Shown here piece after piece: positions 22,882-33,566 of a stretch of DNA of 64,000 bases (the stretch's first letter is position 1; each line of letters begins with the position of its first letter). Position numbers and translations under genes: made by a program. Below the pieces are notes generated by a model. That model ran no database searches and had not been told where the DNA came from. It was given only the letters and a program-made list of their open reading frames with translations. Source of the stretch: Cladosporium sp. IMV 00045 (lineage: Eukaryota > Ascomycota > Dothideomycetes > Cladosporiales > Cladosporiaceae); the NCBI GenBank assembly GCA_001931905.2, contig MSJI02000323.1:2378-66377 (forward strand). Reading direction: 5' to 3'.

Positions 22882-22974
22882 CAGTCCAGCTTCGAGATGG
22901 GTGGCCGTCAGTACAACAACGACCGCGGCTTCGTCGGTATGGATCGCATGGGCCACCACGGTGGCTATCGCTAA
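22882..22974 (+). CDS. PUF gene 3' end, copy B (fragment cut by gap)
   Basis: The last 30 codons and stop of the Pumilio gene (QSSFEMGGRQYNNDRGFVG onward), base-for-base identical to 20904-20996. The rest of this copy is missing because the contig begins here. Not a pseudogene by its sequence; it is truncated by the assembly. Confidence 0.85.
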   Translation, partial: QSSFEMGGRQYNNDRGFVGMDRMGHHGGYR

Positions 22975-24246
22975 ACCATCTCTGCTCAATCCCAACGCTA
23001 TACTTCACCGCAAGATACTTACGCGTCACTTCTGGATGGCATCGACCTGCTTGATACGCCACATCCTTGAAACCATTTCGCACTGTGTCAGCAATCTACG
23101 GAGTGATGCAGCTCTTACGTTGATTCTCAAACTCTTTGCTTTCTACGCTCGAAGCTAGCTTGGGGCCGACTACTCCCATGCTGTTGGATTGGACAAGCAT
23201 GTTACCACCAGTCTGGCTTGCAACGCTACTCGCAAGCTCTTACTTCTTGCATGACCCTTCGCGACCGGCAGCTAATTCTCTGTGCATTTTCGCAGAACAT
23301 TTGCCTCGTTGTAATCTGGGTCTTCTTTTGCTTTTACTCTTTGTTTTTTGTTTTGGCTTTTACCACTTGCTCAAAGCATATTATCCTCACATCGATTAGC
23401 AGCACTGGCCTCTTACTGTTAGAAAACAAAAAACATGTCTGAGTGTAATCGTAGTTAGTTTGCAGAAAACCCCCTCTAATAAGATTTGCTTGTTTCCTTA
23501 ATCTTCTCGAGTTGTCTTTGACGGAAGCAATACATTGGTCCAGTACATTGCCCACTAGACTTGTGGTGCTTGTAGCTTTGGGCATCTTGTTGAAGTGAAT
23601 TTCTGCGTCTGGGGCACTCCGCTTTACGATGTGATTGACCAGCCTCACCATGCCTCGAGTCACTGCAATTTGTCGATAGGAATAGGAAGATTTGTTTAGA
23701 TGCCAATGGTTACACTGTGATCTTTATTGAATAACGATGCATGCGGACGAGTTGTGCAAAGCAATGTCACGGACCACTCGAAGAGTTCGCCACCATCAAC
23801 CGCTCTGAAGACGAGATTCTTCGATGGCGCAGCGCTAGGCTTAAAGCATTTCACCAATGTTAAGGACACTGTTGTAAGTCGTTGAAGAAAAGTGCGACCT
23901 TTCAGCATTTTCTTGCCTGTAAATAGTGCTAGATATAGCGTTGCCGTGTTGTATACGCTGAACTTTGACCGTATCGAATACGGTGATGTGAGGTACGAAC
24001 TGTCAGTGGAAATACCGTCGGCACAACTCAACATTGCGTAAGACTTTTTTTTTTTTTTTTTTCTATCGAACAAAAGTACTAGAGACAATTTTCAGGCAAC
24101 GAAGAAAGATTTCACAGTAAGTACTTATAAGACGACCCCCTTGCATCCTCTCCAAGTCTATCGATGCACACCACAAGCTTCATATCGCATCCATCTCTTC
24201 GACAGACTGTGAAGCACAACGAAACCAACAGGAAGCACTGTCTGCC
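22975..24246. other. Intergenic region PUF-MARVEL, copy B
   Basis: Counterpart of 20997-22168. Identical to it as far as 23168, then with many substitutions and indels. Contains the conserved palindrome at 23968-23984 and a T-run at about 24046-24062 absent from copy A. Confidence 0.6.
23968..23984. promoter_or_regulatory. Conserved inverted repeat CCG-N9-CGG, copy B
   Basis: Same 17-bp palindrome as in copy A, 263 bp upstream of the MARVEL copy B start. Confidence 0.4.
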
Positions 24247-24918
24247 ATGCGACCAACGAACTCACCACACGCCCCTCACGACTACAAACCAACCTCACCG
24301 CCCCAAAAACCCCAACACAAAGTCCGCGGCACAACAACCAGCATCCTCCTCACCACCCTCCGAGCGCTCCAACTCATCACCGCCCTCATAATCCTCGGCA
24401 TCAACAGCAGCGAGATCGCCCACTATAACCAGACCCCCAACACCGACAAGGACAGAACCTCCACCCCCTCCGCGGACGAAATTTACGCGCTAGTCGTCGC
24501 CCTCCTCTCCCTCTCCACCCTCGCGCTCCACTTCTTCTACACGCGCAAGTGGACCCCCTACATCTCCATCCCGTGGGATTTCGCAATGAGCGTCCTCTGG
24601 GCCGCTCTGGCGGGCAGGTGTGGGACGATGTTTCTTGGCCATGCAGAGCAGGAGGATGTGAGGTCCGTGCAGGCGATGAGGGCGGCTGTTGCGTTTGAGT
24701 TGATTGGTGTTGTGGTTTGGTTGGGCGCTTTTGCGCTGCGGTGTGTGGTGTGCTGTCGGGAGGGGAGGGGGAGAGGAGGGGAGAGGCGGGATGAGGTTGG
24801 GGGGATGGAGAGTGGAGTTGTGAGGACGGAGGAGGAGGGTGATGGTGGGGTGTGCGTGGATGAGAAGATGGTTGACGGCGGTAGGGTTCAGTATGGGCGG
24901 GAGAAAGGCGAGCAGTGA
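24247..24918 (+). CDS. MARVEL-like four-pass membrane protein, copy B
   Basis: Homeolog of 22169-22843; 223 residues with the same start, the same four hydrophobic segments and the same end (GREKGEQ). Differences cluster in the loop after the first segment (HYNQTPNTDKDRTSTPSAD against YYNHTPNTYKKKTSHPLTD) and in the charged tail. The frame is intact, consistent with both copies being functional. This copy continues into flanking DNA and SEY1, which shows the true downstream neighbour. Confidence 0.75.
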   Translation: MRPTNSPHAPHDYKPTSPPQKPQHKVRGTTTSILLTTLRALQLITALIILGINSSEIAHYNQTPNTDKDRTSTPSADEIYALVVALLSLSTLALHFFYTRKWTPYISIPWDFAMSVLWAALAGRCGTMFLGHAEQEDVRSVQAMRAAVAFELIGVVVWLGAFALRCVVCCREGRGRGGERRDEVGGMESGVVRTEEEGDGGVCVDEKMVDGGRVQYGREKGEQ

Positions 24919-25115
24919 GCGCACACGGGAGGGATGTGAGGGTTGTGAAAGGAAATGACTTTCCAGATGCAGAGTATGTAATGATTTGATTTTCTCTTTT
25001 TCCTGCCGTTACGAAAGTATGTTTTGTCCGTCGTATACAAAATCCAAAGACTGCTACACAAGATAGGTATCCTCGCTTCAATCAATGCGTTGCGTTTGCT
25101 TTGCTTTCAATGCTC

Positions 25116-27905
25116 TTATATTTCGTCAACGTCGTCATCATCCTTGGCCGAGGCCTTGGTCTTCGTTGTGCCGTTACTGTTCAGCGAGTCCATGCTGCCG
25201 GGAATATTAGTCTCATGGAAAGTGATGCACAAACTCGGAGTAAAGACGCCTTACCTGTACGATCCCTTTGCAGACATGCCGACAGCTTGCCTGCCGGTGT
25301 CTGAAGACTCCAGGAACTCGCGCAGCTTCTCCTTGAAGATCTCGAGACCTTGCGTGCTGGCTGCGTTCGTCATGCGCAGAATGGGTCCCCAGAGGTTGAG
25401 GGTGTAGGTCACGTAGGCGGCGACGGCCATGAGGATGAGCAGAATGAAGTAGACCGGGTTTCGGAGAACTGCAGGGTAGTATTTTAGCAGATAGACAGGA
25501 TTTAGTATCGCATATAAGGCCATGTGCTTACCAGTAACAATCTCATTCCAGCCCAACGCCAGAAGCAGGCCGTAGAAGTACAGAGGCACCTGCGCAACGC
25601 CGCCAATGGCACTACGCTTGGCCTCAACGTACACACCATCGGCCGTCTTCTTGAACCTTGTGGCAAGGTCCTGGCGCTTCGCGTCACCGAGGACGGTCAT
25701 CTCCTCTTCCAGAGTCTTGCCCTCTTCCTCATCCACGCCTCCGATAGGGTTCAGATCCTCCTCATCAGCTGCAGTGATGTTTTGCGGAGGAGCGCCGATC
25801 CACGCATCGAGGGGAGGCGGCGCCGAGGTGCTCAACAGCTTGAAGCGCGACAAGAGAGGGATCAACTCGAGCGTGCTCTCGCGGGCCTTGGTGTACAAGC
25901 CCTCGATGTCGTCAGTCGGTCTCCAGATGCGTGGCACGCCCTCTTCATCGTAGCGGAATTTGTCCTCAAAGTTCTCGCGTAGCTTGAGCAAGAGGTTGCC
26001 TTCCATCATCTCCTCGTCGATCTTGTCACGGAGTGCGCCCCAAGACTTCCTACGCAAGCGCCAAAGACCGACTTCGACTTCCTCAGGGCTGGCGTCGAAG
26101 CTGCGCGCGCGGTCCGTGAAGCGAGTCTCGGCGTGGGAGACGGTGTCGGTGAACACGCCCCAAATGCGGTCCCAGAGATCCTTCTCCGTAGCAGGCTTCT
26201 CGCCCTCTGCCGGAGCTCCTGAACCGCCGCGCCCTGAGCCAAGCTTGTTGAATTCCAGACCAACCAATTCTCCAAGTCGTGATCGAACCCAGCGCTCAGA
26301 CCTTGTGGCAAGGCGGCGCATCTCGTCCTTCCGCAGTCTAGTGCTGACCTCATCGAGCTCCTTGCGGTAGAGGTTCAGCTGTGGTGTGTAGTCGCTCCAA
26401 GCAGTTCCCTCAATGCGAGACGCATTAGCCTCGGTCTCGTACTTCTGCAATGCTTTCTGCTTCTCGGAAGAAACGATCTTGAAAAAGTCATAGCTTCCAC
26501 CCTTCTTTTGGCCAGCCTTGACAGCGAGAGTGACAGCTTCGCTGAAGTCGTGAACACCCGTCTTGTGCGCAGAGCTGAGCTGGCCCTGGAAAAGGGTCTT
26601 CAGCCTTCCGTCAATCTTGCTGACAAGCTCAGCTAGCTTTGCCTTGAATACACCCTTGTGGTATCGGCTGGCTTCGGTCTCGAAATCGGCAAGGACCGCT
26701 TTCCTTGCGCCAGAGATGGTCTGCCCGAGTACTGCAAGAATGACCGGCGCGCCCGCTGCCACTGCAGTGGATTGCTGTTCCTCCAGAGGCGCAACGATAG
26801 CGTCAAATGCAACAAGTACCTCTTTCGCGATCTCGTCACATCGAAATTGTGCAAGGAGCTCTTGTTGGGTGGGAAGATCAAGGTCTTTGTTGCTGTCGAT
26901 TTGTTCCCAAATGCCTTGCGCATACATGGGGAAACCATCTGCGGGAATCCTGCGGTGGTACTCTGGAAGCAAGATCGCCTCTGTCGACTCGTCTACCAAG
27001 CCAGCCTTCTTTGGGTCTTTGAAGCCTTCCCTGAAACGCAGACCAAGCTTCTCGACCTCCGTCTGGAACTTCTCGGGCTGGAGGATTTTGTGTGGCAGAG
27101 CAACAAATGCGAAATCAAAGTAGTCCTCGATCTTGCTCTTCTCGAGTCCAGGAGGTTTGGAAAGTGATGACCAAATGCGCGATAGATCCTGGAGTAGAGT
27201 GTTCTTGAGGTTGTCCAATGGTGTAGTGCCAAGGTGATCTCTGATCACGAAGAAGAGCAGACTTCGCGGCACGCTCTTCGCATCCTTCAAGAACAATTGC
27301 AGGTTCACTTCGAAGACGGTCTTGAGCAAACCCATGTTCGCACCTTGGTACAATCCAACTTGGTGCTCCCAAATGTTGACGATCAAGACCTCGCTCGTCG
27401 CGAGGGCGAAAAGCGCACTTTTGCGCTCGAAGTCTTGGTCCTCTCCTCTTTCTCTGCCGTCTGTGCCTTCCACGTCCATGACAAGGATGTTCTCTGCCAT
27501 TTTCTGGCCCGGCGCAATCTCAACATCCTGTCTCTTGTTTTTGCTCATCCAAATGCCCTTGGTAGTTTGTCTTCTCTCCTGTTCGCTCATGACACCAAAT
27601 TGCGTGCCGAAGAGGGTGTTGAGCAATGTGCTCTTTCCCGTGCTCTGGCTACCAAACACGGAGATCAAGTGGTAGTTGAAGCCAGACCGGGTGACATGTT
27701 CCAGCTGCAGGTATGAGGGCAGAGTCTCGTTGAAGACCTTGTCCTCATCGATAACCTGTATGCCATGCTCGAAGGACTCCTTAGTCGGATCGTCTCCGAC
27801 GGCGCCGAAGTGGCCGTTCATGGTGAGGACCGAGGGGGCGGTTGGTGATCGGTTGTTAGCAATATTGGGACGGCGAGTGTCGCCTGAGGGAGATAACGAG
27901 GCCAT
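25116..27905 (-). CDS. SEY1: Dynamin-like ER membrane-fusion GTPase Sey1 (RHD3/atlastin type)
   Basis: Three exons (27905-25532, 25468-25255, 25194-25116) give 888 residues. The GTPase domain has the P-loop GSQSTGKS at residues 85-92, the switch region [28 protein letters not shown] and the guanine motif region VIRDHLGT. A long helical-bundle middle follows. Two close membrane spans near the C-terminus, [17 protein letters not shown] and [21 protein letters not shown], form the hairpin anchor, followed by [31 protein letters not shown] and an acidic tail ending DDDDVDEI. Family role: homotypic fusion of ER tubules into a network. The 63-nt intron 25531-25469 has no stop and is a multiple of three, so a raw frame wrongly includes 21 extra residues; removing it joins NEIVT to VLRNP as in the family. 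A start at MNGHFG (residue 29) is possible. Confidence 0.95.
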
Positions 27906-28903
27906 GATGTTGCCTCTCGAGTGCGGGAGTTACTATGCAGGGTGCCGGATTTGAGTGTCAGCCACCCGAGCGGGAAAGGTGTCAAGTAACGTCACAAACA
28001 AGCGATCAAATGGTCGAGTCGAGACTCTCCCACGCACGCACTTCACGCCTCCTATGTTGACGGGGTAGCGTCAGCTTACAACCTCAGGCACCAACCATAC
28101 TTGTACGCCTTCATCGGTTTAAATTAAATACTCTATGTGAAAAGAAGCTGGTGAGAAATATCCTAGATGCCAGTCTCCTCCGTTTACAGACCCTTGAAAA
28201 TGTGTGCAACTCCCAGAATTATTGAAACAAAGGGTCACTTGTTTTGTCACTTGATCTTGTGGCCGATCAAAGAATGCCACATCTGACGTACATGATGATG
28301 ACCAGTACACCTGATCCTGTCAGGAAACATATGTCTACACTATACATGATAATTGTGCTTACAGGAATATATTCCAGGTAATGCAGTCATAAGTTCAGGC
28401 ATTGACTCAGGAGGCCGCGGGATAATAAATCACAACAAGCCTTGAATTGATCTCCGGAACGTCACAATGATCATCATTCAATGTTGAATGGTCAGGGACC
28501 TGATAGAGAGGAAACAGCCCAAGTGCTAGCCATAGCTCTTCAGCATCACATTGTGCTCTGATTCTATAATTTACAGTTGACAAGTTTTGTATGTTGTGCT
28601 CACTTAAAAAACAATTCAAGCGTTGAGAAGGTGCGTTGCGCCTAGTCGGCCTTTGGCTGACCCCAGATCGACCAACGCGATGCGACCAGGTCCGTTCATA
28701 AGGCGCGCGCGTCATCACTTCAGTCCGAGCACCCGAGATGGGATCCATCCTGGCCAAGATTCCAAAACAACTTGACCAAGATTTCTTGGTTGTTTCTTAC
28801 ACTCTCTTGTAAGTCGGTTTTGTTTATTTCAATTCGAGTTGCGAATTGCAATATATATCCTCTCTTGTAGCGCAAGAGCGATCTGGTTGGAGCGACAAAT
28901 AGC
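27906..28903. other. Divergent promoter region SEY1-CDF
   Basis: About 1 kb without a gene. The segment 28100-28620 is lower in GC than its surroundings, with no repeat termini seen. Confidence 0.5.
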
Positions 28904-30382
28904 ATGGTCGGCAAACGCTCGTTATCCTTCTGGGGCGGTGGTAATAGCGATGTAGATGATTCAAGCCGCCCGGTTACCCCTGCGAGCCCAAGAACGCGGC
29001 ACAAGATACAAAGAACCAATCATGATCTCGAATCCGGAATGGGCAGCGTTCGTTCAAATGGCGACGCTAAACCTCGACCTCGAATCGACGGCAACGGCAA
29101 CGGCCGTTCCAAACCCAACATCTGGAGGTTCAAAGATGCGGCCAACACGGTGTTGGAAGACCGCCGCAGAGAAGAGCTCAAGGAAGCCATATTACACGGG
29201 ATCAACCATGATCAGCTGGAGACCTTCCGCAAAACCGACGAGGAGCTTAGCGCAATCAAGAACAAGAAGATTCGCGCCTTCTACTCGGACCAGAATGATC
29301 GGTTGAACGACTGGCTGGAAGTCGACGCCATCGTCACGGCTCTCGCAGACGATGTGTTGGAATCCATGAATCCCGACCCCGACAACGATGGTGACCACGA
29401 AAGGACGGGTGGCTTGCAGACCATGTTTGGCAACATCTGGACGTTCCTACCGGAAGACGAACAAACCCGGCGCAAGAATTCGGAATGGAAGGCAAAATGG
29501 GCGATCAACATCAACGTGATCGCCAACGTCATCTTGCTCGTCGCAAAGATCGTTGCCGCCTTCTTCTCCGGTTCGCTCTCCTTGATTGCTTCGTTGGTTG
29601 ATTCTGCGTTGGACTTGCTTTGCACTCTGATCGTCTGGACGACCAATCGTCTCGTTCAGTGGCGTTTGAGCACCCTCCAACGCAAGTTCCCCGTCGGCCG
29701 CAAGCGCATCGAGCCTCTCGGCATCCTGGTGTTCAGCATCATCATGGTCATCTCGTTCCTTCAGATCTTGCAGGAATCCGTTGAAAAGCTGATGCCCCTG
29801 GAGGGCGTAGCTGAAGCCCTACCCATGATCGCTGTCGGCGCGCTCCTGGCCACCATCGTCGTGAAGGGCATTATCTGGTTCGGGTGCATTCCCATCAAGA
29901 CAACGCAAGTCCAGGCCCTGGCGCAGGACTGCAAGACCGATGTCATTTTCAACACCTTGTCCTTGCTTTTCCCTTTCATCGGCCACCAAGCCGATCTCTG
30001 GTGGCTCGACCCTCTAGGCGCCGGTCTGCTTTCCCTCTTCATCATCTTTGACTGGGGCCACACCTGCTTCGACAACGTCACCCGCCTTTCCGGCGAAGCC
30101 GCAGACGAGCACATGACAAAGAAGCTCCTATACCTCGCTTACCGCTTCTCGCCCGTCGTCGAGGGTTTCAAGAGCGTCACTGCCTACCATGCCGGCGACT
30201 CGCTTTGGGTCGAGTTTGATATCCTGCTCAAGGAAGATACGCCGCTGTCGAGAACTCATGATATCGTCGAGACGCTGCAATACTGCTGCGAGGGCCTGAA
30301 GGAGGTTGACCGTTGTTTTGTGAGTGCGGATTACAGCGCTACGGGTCCGACGGGTCATGCGTCGGATGCTGAGAGGACTTGA
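28904..30382 (+). CDS. Cation diffusion facilitator (CDF) metal transporter, Mn-type
   Basis: Single exon, 492 residues. A charged cytosolic N-terminus of about 200 residues precedes the membrane domain. The spans run from INVIANVILLVAKIVAAFFSG through ILVFSIIMVISFLQILQESV, MIAVGALLATIVVKGIIWF and GAGLLSLFIIFDWGHTCF. Metal-site motifs are DSALD in the second span (SLIASLVDSALDLL) and DCKTD in the fifth (QDCKTDVIFNTLSLLFPF); DxxxD in both spans marks the manganese-preferring CDF branch, while zinc types usually have HxxxD. The C-terminal cytosolic domain (KKLLYLAYRFSPVVEGFKSVTAYHAGDSLWVEFDILL) is the usual ferredoxin-like dimer fold. Family role: metal/proton exchange out of the cytosol into an organelle or outside. 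Location cannot be read from sequence. Confidence 0.9.
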   Translation: MVGKRSLSFWGGGNSDVDDSSRPVTPASPRTRHKIQRTNHDLESGMGSVRSNGDAKPRPRIDGNGNGRSKPNIWRFKDAANTVLEDRRREELKEAILHGINHDQLETFRKTDEELSAIKNKKIRAFYSDQNDRLNDWLEVDAIVTALADDVLESMNPDPDNDGDHERTGGLQTMFGNIWTFLPEDEQTRRKNSEWKAKWAININVIANVILLVAKIVAAFFSGSLSLIASLVDSALDLLCTLIVWTTNRLVQWRLSTLQRKFPVGRKRIEPLGILVFSIIMVISFLQILQESVEKLMPLEGVAEALPMIAVGALLATIVVKGIIWFGCIPIKTTQVQALAQDCKTDVIFNTLSLLFPFIGHQADLWWLDPLGAGLLSLFIIFDWGHTCFDNVTRLSGEAADEHMTKKLLYLAYRFSPVVEGFKSVTAYHAGDSLWVEFDILLKEDTPLSRTHDIVETLQYCCEGLKEVDRCFVSADYSATGPTGHASDAERT

Positions 30383-32255
30383 GGCTGCATTTTGTATATT
30401 GGAGAAAGCGCTTCTGTTTTGCGATAAAGCAATACATCCTGTCATAGCGTGGTGTTTCTGGAGGTATCTTGGGTCGTTGCATACTAGACGGACTCAGTAC
30501 GCGTTTGTTCAAGATAAAGCTTTTGAGAAGATGGACATAATTGTCTCGATGTAGTCACCAGATATCTAATATAGAACACCGAAGAGAGCATTCCGCATCT
30601 TCGCCCCGAAAGAGTTCACGCAAACCGAGCAAAATCGGCGGAATTGTGTCTTAGCAATGAGTTTTTGCCGTGACTTCAGCGGACGTCGGCGAGTTTCGAA
30701 GCCAGTCTTTCCTCACGAAGCGTGTTTGTCTGCCATGTATTTACTAGCGATTGATTAAAGGATCTTTTACTCCAACATTCGATCTCTGACAGACCGCTTC
30801 AAACGTTACAGGTAATGCCATACTGTCAGTTCGGACATTCTGACACGATGCATGATTGGCGGAAAGATACAACGGCTTCTTCGCAAACCCACGACTCTTG
30901 GTACGGAGGTATGTTTATTCTCAGACGAAATCCTGCGGGCCCAGTTGCCCACTTAGTGAACCATTGGAACACAATTACGAGCAAGCCCAGTGCGCCACTT
31001 TGAGCAAGTTTGCGCATTCAGCTGATATGGAGGTCTATATAAAGCGGCCGTATGTCGCCCTCTGATTCTAGTGAAGATGGGGTTCCTCAGATTTATCCAC
31101 GATGTTTCAAACACCACGGACACAACAACTTCGTTTGATGCCATTGAATTTCGAACACAAAACACTGCTGAAATGACTTCGGCAAATCGCTCTGCTCATC
31201 AAGTCACGGTGGTGCAACTCCTTTCGTAATGACCATATTGCTAAGTTCACACAGCAGATCTCACCACAGTCTCCGGTCCGAGAGCTTCCATAGCAATGCG
31301 GTGTGCTTCATTGCCGGCAAAATATACGGATGAGGTCTCCCGTCTGCGATAGAATACATTCTAGATCCTAGCCTTGTCGCTTGCAAACCTGAAGCGAGTG
31401 GCTCGTCTCACACCCCTGCCGCCAAGAGAACGGATACGCTCCACAAGGAACTAGGGTTAGACTTCATGTCTCGAACACCTGCTGGCCTCCTTTACCAATA
31501 TACGTGCTACGCTTGGCGGATACTATAGCAAGGATGGTGAATAGATCCAAGATGCAAGGACAACAAGGTCGACGATCTTTACTGGTCTGGAAACGGGATC
31601 CCGGAGTCGCACAGCCCTATGAGATTGAATCAACCTCGCTAACAGAAAAGAATACACTAAGCATCGATTCGAAAGAACTAAAGAAAGCCGTTCCTGGAAG
31701 GAGTGACCGTTATAGAAGAGTTGTATGGGTCTTGGGACAGGCATCTTGACACGGCCGAACCGCCACCGACCTCATGCATCGAACCGCTTGGACTACAGTC
31801 AACGTTTCACGATCATGAACATGCCAGCCATGAGCTTTCATCCAGTCTGGCCAATAGCCATCTACCGGCATTGGCATCAGCTAGTCAGAGTCCGCCCACG
31901 CGAAGGAGGTCTTGATTACTCTGCCCGGGTCTATCAAGTCTCTCCATCTATCGCTTTATCCACAGCGGCATGGTTAATGACAACAACTCCCTGTGACCCG
32001 CCTTCGAATCAGGTATGATGCATGCAGATCGGTCCAAGAGAGCTCCTGTCAAACGTCTCTTCACAGACTTAGGGCAGCACACTGTAGGTATATAGATGTT
32101 TTGCTCTTCCCACCCTCTCTTTCTCTTGACAACCCAACAACTTCCTCTTCTTCCAACTACTACATTCACTTCAGAGACCGTTGACCGGCTCGTCCTTTCG
32201 CTAAAAACACTCGCAAAGTTCTCATTCAATTCACCCTCCCTCAAAACCAATAACA
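30383..32255. other. Intergenic region upstream of the AA9 gene
   Basis: About 1.9 kb with only short unconvincing frames. TATA-like motifs occur at about 31034-31042 and 32090-32098, the latter about 160 bp before the AA9 start; 32110-32255 is pyrimidine-rich as expected for the leader. A long upstream region suits a gene under nutrient control, but no regulator site is identified with confidence. Confidence 0.45.
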
Positions 32256-33112
32256 ATGTCTATCAAGATGAACGCCCCCATCGCTGCTGCGATCCTCGCG
32301 GCCCTTGTGCCCGCCGTCACTGCCCACGGTCACGTTGAGACCATCACCACCGACGGCACCACCACCGACAACACCACCCCCAACTGGGTCTACAACGAGG
32401 TTGACGGCCCCGGTTGGTACGCTAAGAACCAGGACAACGGCTTCGTTGACGGCTCTTCCTACTCCAGCGGCGACATCGTCTGCCACAAGGTAAGCTCAAC
32501 TGCACCCGATGAGATACTCTAGCAGCTCTAACTCCATCGCAGGAGGCCACCCCCGGTAAGACCTCCGTCAAGGTCGCCGCTGGCAGCAGCCTTGACCTCA
32601 AGTGGGACACCTGGCCCGAGAGCCACCACGGCCCTGTCCTCGACTACCTCGCGAAGTGCGAGGGCGACTGCACCCAGGCCGACAAGACCGCCCTGAGCTT
32701 CTTCAAGCTCGACGAGGCGGGTGTCCTCGACGCCGCCTCCAACGAGTGGGCCACCGACAAGCTCATCGCCAACGACAACACCTGGACCGTCAACATCCCC
32801 GAGGGCCTCGCCACCGGCCACTACGTCCTGCGCCACGAGATCATTGCCCTGCACTCCGCCGGCCAGGAGAACGGCGCGCAGAACTACCCGTCCTGCATCA
32901 ACATCGAGGTCACCGGCTCCGGCTCCACCGACCCCTGCGCCGACGGCGCCGACTGCGTTGCCGGCACCGAGCTCTACACCCCCAGCGACGAGGGCATCAA
33001 GTACGACATCTACAGCGGCGACATCTCCGGCTACCCCATCCCTGGCCCCAAGGTCTGGGCTGGTGCCGCTTCCAAGCTCAGGAGGACCATCGCCCGCGCT
33101 TTCTCTGCTTAA
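32256..33112 (+). CDS. AA9 (GH61) lytic polysaccharide monooxygenase
   Basis: Two exons (32256-32489, 32543-33112) give 267 residues. A signal peptide MSIKMNAPIAAAILAALVPAVTA ends at Ala23, leaving His24 as the mature N-terminus (HGHVETI), the first ligand of the copper histidine brace. The second ligand lies in WPESHHGPVLDYLAKC (about His107), and the axial Tyr and conserved Gln/His in LRHEIIALHSAGQENGAQNYPSCINIEV. Family role: copper-dependent oxidative cleavage of cellulose or related glucans outside the cell. No carbohydrate-binding module follows; the protein ends in a short basic tail (KLRRTIARAFSA). The C-rich codon use is strong, as in highly expressed secreted proteins. Substrate and C1/C4 specificity cannot be told here. 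Confidence 0.95.
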
Positions 33113-33566
33113 GCGCAAAGTCTTCGAGTTGGCCCGGCTGTGGGATAGGGGCCTGGTGCTTCTGACCCATGACTGGTGTTAGAATAGTGAAGATAGATAG
33201 GGGGTTGGAGTGATTGTATGAACTTTTTGCAGTGGAAAATCATCGTCCCGTTTTCTTTTTTTGTTCTGTGTGAACCATCTGTAATCCCCATGATGGAATG
33301 CCATTTCCATCAGCGGCCTAGACTTTGTCTTGATGCATGAAATTCGATTCCTACAACATAGTTGCCAATAGAATGGCCAAACCTCGTGCTTTGGACTGAG
33401 CAGGCCGACAGGACTATGCAGGCCAGGTGATATTAACAGATTAGGAAGTACAGCCGCACAAAAGAGCATTGTCAAGATTCTCATGTAAGGACCCTTTTCC
33501 GAGTTTAATGTTGTACGCTACAAGAGACATTTCAGAACACTAGAGTCCAATCCAACGTGATCCTGC
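33113..33566. other. Convergent intergenic region
   Basis: About 450 bp between the AA9 stop and the stop of the minus-strand isomerase/hydratase gene; no signal seen. Confidence 0.5.

Noticed and set aside
22882..22974. PUF pseudogene fragment
   Set aside because: It is identical to the end of the complete gene and starts exactly at a gap, so it is an assembly fragment of the second copy rather than a decayed gene.
28100..28620. Possible RIP-mutated transposon relic in the lower-GC segment
   Set aside because: No terminal repeats, no residual transposase-like frames, and only a mild drop in GC.
32528..33118. 196-codon open frame antisense to the AA9 gene
   Set aside because: Gly/Val-rich shadow of a C-ending-codon gene; the sense strand has signal peptide, histidine brace and correct splice sites.
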